Positions 7,070 to 15,795 are shown, counted from the first letter of the stretch. The stretch: 22,430 bases of DNA from Gemmatimonadota bacterium (GCA_020348925.1 CP070758.1:681211-703640), one strand, 5' to 3'. Notes: generated by a model from the sequence alone, not told the origin. A program made the numbers and translations.

Positions 7070-7560
7070 TCACGTTTCTCTCGCTTCGAACGCAGCCCCC
7101 AGGGCACCGAGTATCGGGAGCTCCTCTGGAACCTCAATGGTGTAACCCAATTTCTTTTCATGGAGGAAATGATGACACGCACTTTTGGCCACACCACCTG
7201 CGAAGACCACCCCGTCCGTGATGCCGACTTTTTTCACCATGTTGGGGGTGAAACAGGAACAATGGACGCTCAGATACCGGTCTGCGATGCCCCGGATCTG
7301 GCTGTTAAGATCTGTCAGGGATTCATCGATCTCCGGTTCGGCCCAGATAATTTCGTCGGGGCGGACACGCTGAAGGTGCCAAACACTTTGCCGCCGTTTT
7401 TATTATGATCGAGAAGCTCCCTGATTCTGAGACCGTGCACCTCGGACATGACGAAATCGAAGTATTCCACGGCCTTCGGGCGGTTCACCTGCGTCGTGAA
7501 CATCTCTGCGTACAGGCCACCCAGGCCATTCAGCAACTGTTTCGTGTTGCGTGTTCCGGA
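7070..7560 (-). pseudogene. Decayed double-cubane (HgdB/BcrC-type) reductase fused to C-terminus of its ATPase activator
   Basis: Three pieces of two adjacent genes are visible. (a) 7560-7369 reads RPKAVEYFDFVMSEVHGL and then GGKVFGTFS, the N-terminus of the 2-hydroxyacyl-CoA dehydratase D-component / double-cubane reductase family; the Cys normally in FGTFC is Ser here. (b) After a one-base loss at 7361-7368 the frame shifts to PDEIIWA, and then, across a deletion, to SLTDLNSQIRGIADRYL and HCSCFTPN, a segment from much later in the same family. (c) At about 7240 this runs in frame into VGITDGVVFAGGVAK and LPILGALGAAFEARET, the C-terminus of a BadF/BcrA-type activase, with TGA at 7070-7072. 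Most of both proteins is missing. It follows the yedF stop by about a dozen bases, so it was probably the end of the same operon. Confidence 0.8.
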
Positions 7561-7572
7561 CTCCGAAGCCCT

Positions 7573-8154
7573 TTACATACTCAGCACCTTATCAGCCTCC
7601 GAGAGGATTGAGACAAGCTCGAACATATTTGAGACACGACCGACCTTCACCTTGTCCTTCAGGTCGAAGAAATCGAGACACGTCCCGCACACCAGAAGCT
7701 CCACCCCTTCTCTTTCAATCTCTTGCATGAATTCCAGAACCGGTGACTCCTCCACCGCCAGCTTCACACCGCTATTCACGAGCACCATCTTATTGGGCTT
7801 CTGCTCAATCTCGAGCAAGGTCGGAATGAACGACCGCATGAGGATAGTGCCGAGTTCATCAGCCCCTCTGCCTATCGTATTTGACCGCACAAAGACGACC
7901 ATCTCCTTTTCGGTTTTCTCAGGCATGATCTCACATGCTTCTCTTTTCCTTATGTGAATGGTGAAGACTCCTTCCCTCTCTTCAATCTCAGCGTCACAGC
8001 CAGCGCTTTGAGCAAACCGGGCCACATTTTCGGATGAGACCCTATTATCCACAAGGACATCGAGGATCCCGCTCTCCATTTGCTCCAGAGCTTTCTTTGT
8101 CATCACCACCGGTTGAGGGCAGGACAGACCCCTTGCATCAACCTTCTCCGCCAT
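7573..8154 (-). CDS. yedF: Sulfurtransferase-like selenium metabolism protein YedF
   Basis: A 193-residue two-domain protein. The N-terminal TusA domain has the sulfur-accepting motif LSCPQP with C12. The C-terminal DsrE-like half carries SNTIGRGADELGTILMRSFI and ELLVCGTCLDFF with the C156-x-x-C159 pair. This arrangement matches the TIGR03527 family, associated with genomes that use selenium. It is thought to carry persulfide or perselenide sulfur, though its biochemical role is unproven. An in-frame ATG lies at 8241, but AAAGGAGA at 8161-8168 and the family's usual MxxxVDARGLSCP start select the ATG at 8154. It lies downstream of DUF3343 with about 187 bases between, and just upstream of the reductase wreck. 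Confidence 0.92.
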   Translation of the reverse strand: MAEKVDARGLSCPQPVVMTKKALEQMESGILDVLVDNRVSSENVARFAQSAGCDAEIEEREGVFTIHIRKREACEIMPEKTEKEMVVFVRSNTIGRGADELGTILMRSFIPTLLEIEQKPNKMVLVNSGVKLAVEESPVLEFMQEIEREGVELLVCGTCLDFFDLKDKVKVGRVSNMFELVSILSEADKVLSM

Positions 8155-8160
8155 TCTCGG

Positions 8161-8168
8161 TCTCCTTT
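8161..8168 (-). promoter_or_regulatory. Ribosome binding site deciding the yedF start
   Basis: AAAGGAGA on the minus strand, 6 bases before the ATG at 8154. It rules against the 29-residue extension that begins at 8241. Confidence 0.75.
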
Positions 8169-8341
8169 CGTCATAACAGAACCTAAGGGATGGGATAAGA
8201 GGGGATGAGAAGAGAGTGGAGTGCGCAAGAGTACCCTTCACCGTTCGGTCGTTTTTGAACTGTCCGGACTTCTTTCATCTTCCTTGCCCTTCTCACATCC
8301 TCTCGAGCCCTCCCGGATCCTCCTGCTTCGCTCACGCCTTC

Positions 8342-8593
8342 TCACACCTTCATACTTTTTCTCGTTTTTTTCTTCTCATCAATCTGATAAATGCCCTCAA
8401 TCTCAAGCCTGTTTTTATTGAAGATTTCCTGCACCCGCTCCAGTTCCTCGCATCCGACCTGAACGACCATGCCACATTCCGATGAAATTTCGCGGGGCGT
8501 GGGTACAAGCGTCAGAGATACATCCTCACTTTTCAGTATCCTCTCAGCCTTCATGACCCTGTGAATGGAATCGAAAGTGATGACACAATTCAT
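8342..8593 (-). CDS. DUF3343 putative Se/S carrier-like protein
   Basis: An 83-residue protein matching DUF3343 (PF11823), a family repeatedly found beside yedF, cysteine desulfurase and selenium genes and suspected to be a sulfur or selenium carrier. Its signature PREISSECGMVV places C40 after a Pro-Arg-x-Ile-Ser-Ser turn. C3 and C48 are also present. The N-terminal MNCVITFDSIHRVMKAERIL is the family's first strand and helix. The tail is Lys-rich. Its ATG overlaps the stop of a short upstream frame in an ATGA (8590-8593), suggesting it was translationally coupled to a gene now mostly gone. The upstream GGAAG is weak and distant, which fits such coupling. Confidence 0.88.
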   Translation of the reverse strand: MNCVITFDSIHRVMKAERILKSEDVSLTLVPTPREISSECGMVVQVGCEELERVQEIFNKNRLEIEGIYQIDEKKKTRKSMKV

Positions 8594-8730
8594 ATAACTC
8601 GTCTTCCGGTTAGGATGAAAAAGCCGGTCTCGTTGATGGGCACCGTTTTGCGGTATTCTTTGTTTTCGGACGGTACCGTCTCCAGATGAACGATAAGGGC
8701 ATCGTCAGCGAACCCGTCCCATCCATTCCC
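8590..8730 (-). pseudogene. Orphan coding remnant overlapping the DUF3343 start (unidentified)
   Basis: Between the desulfurase stop (8745) and the DUF3343 ATG, one frame is open and protein-like: GWDGFADDALIVHLETVPSE, then TVPINETGFFILTGRRVI, ending in a TGA that overlaps the next ATG as ATGA. There is no start codon or ribosome binding site. The balanced composition and the 4-base stop/start overlap suggest the 3' end of a gene whose front part was deleted up to the end of the desulfurase gene. I do not recognise the family. Chance reading is possible given only about 46 codons. Confidence 0.45.
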
Positions 8731-8744
8731 CGATGTATTTGAAA

Positions 8745-9896
8745 TTATTTTCTTACAGTAATCTCATCAAGCGCATTGCAGAGCAAATTGATATCATCTT
8801 CGGTATTAAAGGGTCCCAGTGAAATCCGTATCGTGCCTTCAGGGAAGGTGCCGATTGTCTTGTGGGCTGCGGGTGAGCAATGGAGACCGACACGCAAGGC
8901 GATGTCATAATGTGCATCCAGTTCATAGCCAACCTCGGACGGCTCCATCCCATCGATAGTGATTGAGAGTACGCCTGTTCTGTATCTTGAATCCCCGGTT
9001 CCATAAACGGTCACGTCTTCCATGTGAGAGATTGTGTCCAATAAGCTCTCCATCAATTGTTCCTCGCCGGCTCTGACATTCTCCACACCTTTTTCCAGCA
9101 GATAGTTCACAGCCGCTCCCAGCCCGGCAATTCCAATAACATTGAGCGTCCCGCTCTCATACCGATCCGGGAGAAAATCAGGCTGGAACTCAAACTCCGA
9201 ATGAGAGCCGGTGCCACCATAACGGATGGGTCTAAGATCGATACCTTCCCTTATATAAAGACAGCCTGTGCCCTGGGGGCCGAGGAGCCCCTTGTGTCCG
9301 GAAAAGGCCACCACATCGAAGACATCTTTCGTCACGTCCAAAGGCACACAACCTGAGGTTTGTGCGGCATCGATGAGCATCGGTATCTCAAACTCTCGAG
9401 CCATGCGTGACACTTCTGATACAGGGAAGAGTGTTCCGGTAACGTTCGAAGCTGACGTCATGACGATGAGCTTCGTCTGTAATCCAATATTCCTTTTTAC
9501 ATCATCCGGATCCAGCTCCCCTTTCTGGGAGCACTGAACCGTTTTGATTCTGACGGACCTCGTCTGTTCGACATACCGCAAAGGCCGCATGACGGAGTTG
9601 TGTTCCATACTGGTCGTGACGACCTCATCGCCCTCATTCAGAATACCCATAATGGCCATGTTCAATCCCTCCGTCGCGTTCGATGTGAAAATGACCCTCG
9701 AGGAATCCTTGGCGCCGATGAGTTGGGCCACACACTCTCTGGTTTCGAAGACGATTCTGCTCGCTTCCTGAGCATGGTGATACGCGGAGCGCCCGCTATT
9801 GGCCCCAACGTTCAAAAAGTAGTCGCGCATTGCTTCAATGACGCGCTCGGGCTTGGGATAGGACGTGGCGGCGTTGTCGAAATAGACGCCCAACAA
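8745..9896 (-). CDS. Cysteine desulfurase / selenocysteine lyase family protein
   Basis: A 383-residue class V PLP enzyme of the group-II (CsdB/SufS-like) desulfurase family, probably the TIGR01977-type branch. YFDNAATSYPKP opens the protein. EHNSVMRPL (98-106) carries the PLP-stacking His. LIDAAQTSG has D176 and Q179. SGHKGLLGPQGTG has the Schiff-base K202, and RVGLHCSPAAHKTIGT has the catalytic C340 on a short loop. It would release sulfur (or selenium) from cysteine (or selenocysteine) as an enzyme-bound persulfide, presumably for YedF and DUF3343. The start is TTG at 9896, directly after the LysR stop (TAATTG), with GGGAG inside the end of the LysR gene. The two are therefore coupled. A second TTG follows at once, so the start is uncertain by one codon. 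Confidence 0.93.
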   Translation of the reverse strand: MLGVYFDNAATSYPKPERVIEAMRDYFLNVGANSGRSAYHHAQEASRIVFETRECVAQLIGAKDSSRVIFTSNATEGLNMAIMGILNEGDEVVTTSMEHNSVMRPLRYVEQTRSVRIKTVQCSQKGELDPDDVKRNIGLQTKLIVMTSASNVTGTLFPVSEVSRMAREFEIPMLIDAAQTSGCVPLDVTKDVFDVVAFSGHKGLLGPQGTGCLYIREGIDLRPIRYGGTGSHSEFEFQPDFLPDRYESGTLNVIGIAGLGAAVNYLLEKGVENVRAGEEQLMESLLDTISHMEDVTVYGTGDSRYRTGVLSITIDGMEPSEVGYELDAHYDIALRVGLHCSPAAHKTIGTFPEGTIRISLGPFNTEDDINLLCNALDEITVRK

Positions 9897-10808
9897 TTAT
9901 TCTCCCTGCATTGAGATCATGGTCTTTGACGAACAAAAATCCAGAAAAACCTGTGTCGCCCTGGAAAGAGGCCATCCTTTGTGAAATACAAGGTAGAAAT
10001 GTCGCTGAATATCAAGTCCTCTCACCGGTACTTCGCTGATGAGTCCCAGTTTCCTCTCCCTTTGGATAGCCCACTGGGAGAGAAAGGAGATACCCAACCC
10101 GGCCACCACACCGTTTTTGACCGCCTCCGTGCTTCCCAGCTCCATAGCCACATTCAGATCTCTCCACTTGAATCCCTTTTTCTCCAGCACTTTTTGCACA
10201 GTCCCTCGTGTCCCGGATCCCTCTTCTCGCACAAGAATGTGCTCTTTCTTCAGAATATCCAACGTTACGTGACGCTTTTTCGCCAGATGGGAATGTGCAG
10301 GGACAACAAGAACAATGTTATCCTCTGCCAAAGGTTCGAAATTCAGTCTTTTGTCCTGGATCTTTTCACCGACCAGACCAATCTCCAACTGACCATCCAT
10401 AACGCGCTCGATCACCTCCCTGGTATCTGATATGCTTATAGAGACCCGTACATCAGGATATTCCCGCTTGAAATCTGACAGCAGTTCAGGCAGGATGTAT
10501 GTCCCCGGGATGGTGCTCGCGCCAAGGACAACATCTCCGCGCATCAGTCCACCGAATTCGTCCAGAGCCTCCTTCGTCTTGTCAGCAAGCTTTAATATAC
10601 GCTGCGCATATCGATAGAGGATCTCCCCACTTTCTGTAGGAGTGATTTCCCTGCCCTTGCGAATGAACAGCTGCGTCCCGTAGTATTTTTCCAGTTCGGC
10701 CACTTGCGCGCTGATGGACGGCTGGGTTCGATGGACCACACCCGTCGCCTTGGTGAAGCTTCTCTTTTCGTACACGACACAGAACGTTTTCAGATTCCAC
10801 AGGTTCAT
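9897..10808 (-). CDS. LysR-family regulator, selenium-metabolism-associated type
   Basis: A 303-residue LysR-type regulator. The winged helix-turn-helix is in residues 1-62, with SFTKATGVVHRTQPSISAQV as recognition region, and the effector-binding domain is about 88-295, with GASTIPGTYILPELL and EEGSGTRGTVQKVLEKKG. These segments resemble the group NCBI calls selenium metabolism-associated LysR. GGAGGAG lies 5-6 bases before the ATG at 10808. Its stop is immediately followed by the desulfurase TTG, so it heads the operon and probably autoregulates it. LysR proteins usually bind a T-N11-A site near their promoter; the AT-rich, partly symmetric block at 10931-10946 next to the -10 box is a candidate. 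The effector is unknown. Confidence 0.93.
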   Translation of the reverse strand: MNLWNLKTFCVVYEKRSFTKATGVVHRTQPSISAQVAELEKYYGTQLFIRKGREITPTESGEILYRYAQRILKLADKTKEALDEFGGLMRGDVVLGASTIPGTYILPELLSDFKREYPDVRVSISISDTREVIERVMDGQLEIGLVGEKIQDKRLNFEPLAEDNIVLVVPAHSHLAKKRHVTLDILKKEHILVREEGSGTRGTVQKVLEKKGFKWRDLNVAMELGSTEAVKNGVVAGLGISFLSQWAIQRERKLGLISEVPVRGLDIQRHFYLVFHKGWPLSRATQVFLDFCSSKTMISMQGE

Positions 10809-10928
10809 AGGACTCCTCCGCGAAAGGAAGCACGGTTGATTCCGAAAATGGAATGCTGCCTTCTGACAGGCACCGCGTTCTATCCGTTCTCAGAATAGTG
10901 CTGGATCCCGCTCATTGCAGGTTTTCGT

Positions 10929-10957
10929 ATAATATATAAATATATTCGATAAATCAA
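10929..10957 (-). promoter_or_regulatory. Candidate promoter of the LysR/selenium operon
   Basis: On the minus strand TTGATT (10957-10952) and TATTAT (10934-10929) are 17 bases apart, in an AT-rich block about 120 bases before the LysR ATG. A partly symmetric AATATATAAATATATT (10931-10946) overlaps the spacer and could be a regulator site. Confidence 0.55.
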
Positions 10958-10974
10958 ATAGATTATTTCAATGA

Positions 10975-11291
10975 TTGTTCCGCCAAGAGGGGCGAAATGC
11001 CGGGAGTATTTTTGGACGTGAGACCGTATTGGAGTCCGGCGGGGATAGACCATCACCTCTCATTCCATGGATCCTGAACGATGCGCCACAGAGGCATCGA
11101 GAGACACAGGGACATCCAGGGATAGGCTGACGGTGATAATGCCCGTATCGGTTACGGCACACGGTAACGTCGATAAAAGACGAAGGACGACACCGGGCGA
11201 CGAAACGGGTACCGTCATCCTAACCGGCAAATTTTGTTGTGCAGCTTCGCTGCGCTGCCGAATCAGGCGATGGAGTATGGTGGAGGCAGAT
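10975..11291. other. Gene-free stretch with several short hairpins
   Basis: I translated this interval on both strands and found no protein-like frame. It contains CCGTA-TCGGT-TACGG (11143-11157), GTTAC-8-GTAAC (11151-11168, overlapping the first and so mutually exclusive with it) and GCAGC-TTC-GCTGC (11241-11253). It lies between the end of the DUF4159 gene and the LysR promoter. A degenerated gene, a 3' UTR or a small structured RNA are all possible, and none is supported well. Confidence 0.3.
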
Positions 11292-11975
11292 TTAATGGAG
11301 CAGGGCGTACGTGACGATATTGATGCCCATGCGGAAGGCTTCTTCCCGTTTTTCGGGAGGATCGTTGTGAACCTCAGGATCGGCCCAACCGTCGCTGATA
11401 TTGCTCTCATACGTATAGTAGACGATCAGTCGTCCCTCATGGAAGATTCCAAAAGCCTGGGGAGCCTTGGCATCATGTTCGTGAATTTTGGGAACCCCTC
11501 TGGGAAAGTCGTAATCGATGTGATATATAGGGTGGTTTGATGGAAGTTCCACCAACTCCTTATCGGGAAAAACCCTTTTCATCTCCCGGCGAAAGGCCTT
11601 GTCCATGCCGTAATCGTCATCGGCATAGAGGAAGCCGCCGTGGGTCAGATAGAGACGCAGCCGCTGGATCTCCTCCTCCGAGAACTTGATCTCACCATGA
11701 CCCGTCATGAAGAGAAAAGGATAGGCGAAGAGCTCGGGATCCATAATCTCAACCACGGCCTGATGTCTTTGAACGGCAATATTGGTCCTCTCTCCAATCT
11801 TTCTGAGCAGATTATGGATGCTCGACGGATCATTGTACCAGTCCCCCCCTCCGCGATAGTGGAGACGGGCAATGGTAAAATCCGGATTCGAGGTGTCGTT
11901 CTGGGCGAAGAGATGACTCCCCGCAGCCGATAACAGAAAGCACGCGAGCAGCAAAATCATCGGTGCTGTCTTCAT
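11292..11975 (-). CDS. Secreted DUF4159 domain protein
   Basis: A 227-residue protein with a clear signal peptide (residues 1-24, ending SHLFAQ) and a DUF4159 domain. Recognisable family segments are DFTIARLHYRGGGDWYNDP, PFLFMTGHGEIKFSEEE, LRLYLTHGGFLYADDDYG, FRREMKRVFP and the late GRLIVYYTYESNISDGW. The MTGHG and FLYADD steps resemble the glutamine-amidotransferase-like fold seen in this family. The function is unknown; in other bacteria the domain is often linked to MoxR/BatA-type periplasmic complexes, but no such gene is here. AAGGAGGG at a good distance fixes the ATG at 11975. It stands downstream of the tricorn-like protease on the same strand, with about 177 bases between. Confidence 0.85.
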   Translation of the reverse strand: MKTAPMILLLACFLLSAAGSHLFAQNDTSNPDFTIARLHYRGGGDWYNDPSSIHNLLRKIGERTNIAVQRHQAVVEIMDPELFAYPFLFMTGHGEIKFSEEEIQRLRLYLTHGGFLYADDDYGMDKAFRREMKRVFPDKELVELPSNHPIYHIDYDFPRGVPKIHEHDAKAPQAFGIFHEGRLIVYYTYESNISDGWADPEVHNDPPEKREEAFRMGINIVTYALLH

Positions 11976-12152
11976 TACGTGTCCCTCCTTGACGCCTTAA
12001 TCATATTCATATAGCAAGTGTATCCATCCCTGCATCACATTTTAGACTTTTCACTTTTCGGTTTGTACTGGCCATTTTTCTCTTAAGAACCTCTGGCGAA
12101 CCACAATGAATAACGTTTGAAGATGTCATATGTTTCTGAATCTCTGTTTCAC

Positions 12153-15100
12153 TTATTCTCCACCTGGGTAAGGCGGCCAGTGCGGTGGGCGCTCCGGCAG
12201 TTTCTTCGGATCCTCCCTGATCGCCTCCAGGACGAGCTCAATGGCTTTCTCCAGTTGCGGATCCCGCCCCTGAACCACAAGGTCAGGTCTGTTATCGACT
12301 TCAACGGTGGGCACTGCACCGTGGTTCTCCATCAACCACTTCGACTCCGTGCTGAAAAGGGAGAACTCAGACGCAATGGCATATCCTCCGTCCAGAAGCA
12401 GGTTTGGACCGCGGTATCCCCGCACCCCTCCCCAGGTCCGTTTCCCGATGACCGGGCCAAGATCGTTTTTCTTGAAAAAGTATGTGAAGTAATCCCCGTC
12501 GGAAGCGGCATATTCGTTCGTCACGCAGGCCATGTGACCGTGGAAGACGACCTCCGGATAGGTCCAGTCACCGGCATTTCGCGATGAGCTCATCCCCAGC
12601 ACAACCCGCCGCAATCGCTCCAAGAGCATCTGATCGATGAATCCGCCCCCGTTGTACCGGACATCGATGATCAACCCCTGCTTGCGGACCTGGGGATAGT
12701 ACTGTCTGATGAATTCGTTCATACCGTCAGTCCCCATGTCAGGGAGATACATATATCCCACTCTGCCGTCCGTAGCTTCACTCACTTTGCGGAGATTCGT
12801 ATTGACCATATCAAGGTAGCGGAGATTGAACTCACTGCCGATCGGTGTGACCGTTACTTCCCTCGAGCCGCTCTCTTCGGGCTTCGTATGAACCGTTAAG
12901 GTCACGCTCTTGTCTACCGTGTTCTCGAAGAGGCTGTATGGGCTCGTCGGCCCGCGCAACGGTCGTCCATTCACAGCCAAGAGATACTCCCCCTCCTTCA
13001 CATCGACACCCGGCTCCGTTAAGGGTGAACGATAGCCACTTCGCCAGTTCTCGCCGGGGTAGATCTTTTTGATGCGGTACCGACCGGAATCCACATCCAG
13101 CTCGAAGTCGACCCCCAAGTAACCGTAACTCACTTTGTCGAATTCGGGCATCTCACCACCACCTACATAGGTATGGGAGTTGCTCAATTCACCAAAAACC
13201 TCACCAATAAGAAAGGTGAGATCAAAGCGATGGGCCAGGTGGGGAACGAGAGCTGCGTATTTCTCACGGATCGCGATCCAATCCAGACCGTGCATGTTGG
13301 GATCGTAAAAGTAGTCGCGTTGATACCGCCAGGCTTCGTCGAACATCTGCCGCCACTCTTCGGCATAATCCACTTTTATCTTCATATCACTCAGACTTAA
13401 GGATCCATCGCCGACTTTGACCTCCCCGGCCTTGGCCTCGATGATGCCATAGGTCTCACCACTTTTGTAAATAATTTTCTCGCCATCCGGGGAGAGGCTG
13501 TAGCCGTCGCAGGGGGAGAGTACCACGTCGTCCTTTCGCTTCTTCAGATCGTACACATGCAGGGTCGGTTCTTCGCCGGGCTCTGTGCCTGAGAGACCCC
13601 CGGTCGGACGTGCCACATAGAGGATCTTGCCCTTCGCCGCACGCAGTTCTCCAAGATTGCCTCTATCGACAGGGACACCTACGACACGATCCTGAATACC
13701 CTCGATGTCGATCTTGAAGGGGACTGCTTTCTCCTTCACTTTTTCCGCCTTCTCCTTTTCCTCCCCTTTGTCGTCCTTTATCACGGCTTCGTCACTTTCA
13801 GGCGCAAAGGGGGACAACGTGTCCGCCTGCAAGGTGACGACGTAAATTCCTGTAGACTTGCTCACGGTGAAACTGAAATCGACATCTCCAAGCACGGCGT
13901 TGAAATTCCTGTCGGACAGGAAATAGAGGTATTTGCCGTCAGGATCGAAAACCGGATCCCGGTCGTCAGTAAAATCGCTCGTCACGCGATAGCTCCTCCT
14001 GTCCTCCAAATTATAGAGATAGATCGAGTAATACACGTTCTCGGCAGGCTTGGCATAGGTCACCCATTTGCTGTCCGGGGACCAATCGTAATCCCTGATC
14101 TCCCAGTATAGAGTGCTATCGATGAGGCTGACTTTCCTGCTCTCTATATCGGCATAGTAAAGCTTCAGATTCTTGTCGGCGAAGAGGAGCTTTGTATTGT
14201 CCGGAGACCATACGGGATGAAACCGAAAACAATGACCGTCGGTAGTGATCCGCACCGCCTCACCTTTTCCATCGTGCGGTATCATATAAATCTCATCCTC
14301 GCCTGTTTTATCGGAGACGCACGCGATCCATTTGCCGTCCGGTGACCAGGTCGCATATTTTTCTCGAACACCCGGTGTTCGAGTAAGATTTCGAGTAGTC
14401 CCCTTCTCCGCCGGAAGAGTGAACACATCGCCCCTGGCAACGAGCAGCGCTCGTTTTCCGCCGGTTGACAGACTGTATTCAGTAACAAATTTACTCCCGT
14501 CAACCCATCTCGGCTGGGCATGGATTCGGTCTCCGGGCAATGCTACGGAGACCTTGCGGACCTGCTCAGTATTCAAATCAAGAAGGTACAGAGAGCCTCC
14601 TTTTTCGAAGACGATGTGATCGGTCCCAAGGCTGGGCCAGAGCACGTCGAAGTCATCGAAATCAGTGATCTGCCGCGTCGTCTCTGACGTCAGATCGAAG
14701 GCGTAAATATTCAATCGGCTGTTCCCACCTCTGTCAGATGTGAAATAGATGGTATTATCGTGCCACATCGGCGAAGTATCGGTCCCCTCGTAATCGGTCA
14801 TCTGTTTGATCGTATTTTCCCCAAAATCGTACAGCCAGATATCCTGGGCCATGCCGCCCTTGTACCGCTTCCAGGTGCGGAAGTTTCTGAAGATGCGGTT
14901 ATAGGCGATCCGCTTTCCATCCGGTGAGAAGGACGTCAAACCGCCCTTGAGCAGAGGGAGCTTTTCCGATAACCCGCCTCCGGCATCGATCTTAAAAAGT
15001 TGACCGAACCAGTCGTTGAAGGTGGTTCGACGGGAAAGACAGAGGATGGCTTTTCCATCCGGATACCAGTCGATGACTTGATTGTTGGGCCCCATTCGCT

Positions 15101-15449
15101 CCGAAACCTTGATGGGGTCCGGCTCGAAGGTGAGCTGTTGTGGCACACCACCATCGGCCGGCACGGTGAACACGTTGTAATGACCGTCGTACTGGCCGGT
15201 AAAGGCAACGGTTTGCCCATCGGGTGAGTATTTGGGGAACATCTCGTATCCGGGATGCGTGGTAAGTTTTCTGGCTATGCCGCCTTCGGTGGGGACGGTC
15301 CACAGGTCACCACCGTAGACAAAGACAATGTTATCGCCGAAAGCATCCGGAAAGCGCAGCAACCGGCCTTCCTCAGCGATGACCGGCAGGGCCAGGGAAA
15401 TACCGCACAGCATCACGGCAATGAGCACGCTCACACGTCGAAACAGCAT
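12153..15449 (-). CDS. Tricorn-like protease (S41 family) with beta-propellers and PDZ
   Basis: A 1098-residue secreted or periplasmic protein with a signal peptide at 1-26 (LALPVIAEEG at the end). Residues about 30-620 are two stretches of PD40/TolB-type WD40-like beta-propeller repeats, for example FPKYSPDGQTVAFTGQYDGH, YATWSPDGKWIACVSDKTGE and VFDPDGKYLYFLSDRN. A linker rich in Glu and Lys (about 560-590) precedes the tricorn core: a helical domain with H759 (GELSNSHTYVGGG), a PDZ domain (about 770-870), and the S41 catalytic part with VRYNGGGFID and the nucleophile S983 (NEYAASDGDYF). This matches the Thermoplasma tricorn order. It trims peptides to short products. The S41 part also has GKRTWGG. 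AAGGAGG lies just upstream of the ATG. It diverges from the C1B peptidase gene across 620 bases. Confidence 0.95.
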   Translation of the reverse strand: MLFRRVSVLIAVMLCGISLALPVIAEEGRLLRFPDAFGDNIVFVYGGDLWTVPTEGGIARKLTTHPGYEMFPKYSPDGQTVAFTGQYDGHYNVFTVPADGGVPQQLTFEPDPIKVSERMGPNNQVIDWYPDGKAILCLSRRTTFNDWFGQLFKIDAGGGLSEKLPLLKGGLTSFSPDGKRIAYNRIFRNFRTWKRYKGGMAQDIWLYDFGENTIKQMTDYEGTDTSPMWHDNTIYFTSDRGGNSRLNIYAFDLTSETTRQITDFDDFDVLWPSLGTDHIVFEKGGSLYLLDLNTEQVRKVSVALPGDRIHAQPRWVDGSKFVTEYSLSTGGKRALLVARGDVFTLPAEKGTTRNLTRTPGVREKYATWSPDGKWIACVSDKTGEDEIYMIPHDGKGEAVRITTDGHCFRFHPVWSPDNTKLLFADKNLKLYYADIESRKVSLIDSTLYWEIRDYDWSPDSKWVTYAKPAENVYYSIYLYNLEDRRSYRVTSDFTDDRDPVFDPDGKYLYFLSDRNFNAVLGDVDFSFTVSKSTGIYVVTLQADTLSPFAPESDEAVIKDDKGEEKEKAEKVKEKAVPFKIDIEGIQDRVVGVPVDRGNLGELRAAKGKILYVARPTGGLSGTEPGEEPTLHVYDLKKRKDDVVLSPCDGYSLSPDGEKIIYKSGETYGIIEAKAGEVKVGDGSLSLSDMKIKVDYAEEWRQMFDEAWRYQRDYFYDPNMHGLDWIAIREKYAALVPHLAHRFDLTFLIGEVFGELSNSHTYVGGGEMPEFDKVSYGYLGVDFELDVDSGRYRIKKIYPGENWRSGYRSPLTEPGVDVKEGEYLLAVNGRPLRGPTSPYSLFENTVDKSVTLTVHTKPEESGSREVTVTPIGSEFNLRYLDMVNTNLRKVSEATDGRVGYMYLPDMGTDGMNEFIRQYYPQVRKQGLIIDVRYNGGGFIDQMLLERLRRVVLGMSSSRNAGDWTYPEVVFHGHMACVTNEYAASDGDYFTYFFKKNDLGPVIGKRTWGGVRGYRGPNLLLDGGYAIASEFSLFSTESKWLMENHGAVPTVEVDNRPDLVVQGRDPQLEKAIELVLEAIREDPKKLPERPPHWPPYPGGE

Positions 15450-15795
15450 AAGAAAAACCTCCTTAGAGACGAGTAAGAAAACCGTTTCACGTCAAAGTAC
15501 CACGTGTCCGAAAGGTCTTTCATGAATAAGCATAACAGCTTAGGATTATTAAATATACATTTATTTTGCACCGGTGCAAGGATTTTCAAGAACGATTTTA
15601 CCGCAACGAACGTGCCACTTCCTTTGCGGGCATACGATTCGGGTATCGAAATTATCGATGGGGATTGTGCTCGGTCTTTGGCCTGGATAATTCATAAAAC
15701 CACTGGAAACTCGACACAACATGAATACATTTATGGAATTATAATGAACACTGGTGTTGAACTTTTTTCGGTAGTATCGCCCACAATTGTATACT
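15450..15795. other. Gene-free part of the divergent intergenic region
   Basis: No protein-like frame, RNA gene or clear promoter was found between the tricorn-like ATG (15449) and the inverted-repeat element (15796). The upstream region of the tricorn gene must hold its promoter, but I could not pick boxes with confidence. Confidence 0.5.

Noticed and set aside
11060-11540. Overlapping open frames on both strands around the end of the DUF4159 gene
   Set aside because: Translations are low-complexity and motif-free. They run through the DUF4159 coding region in other frames.
12117-12587. Plus-strand open frame opposite the 3' end of the tricorn-like gene
   Set aside because: No domain and no ribosome binding site; it mirrors a strong coding frame.
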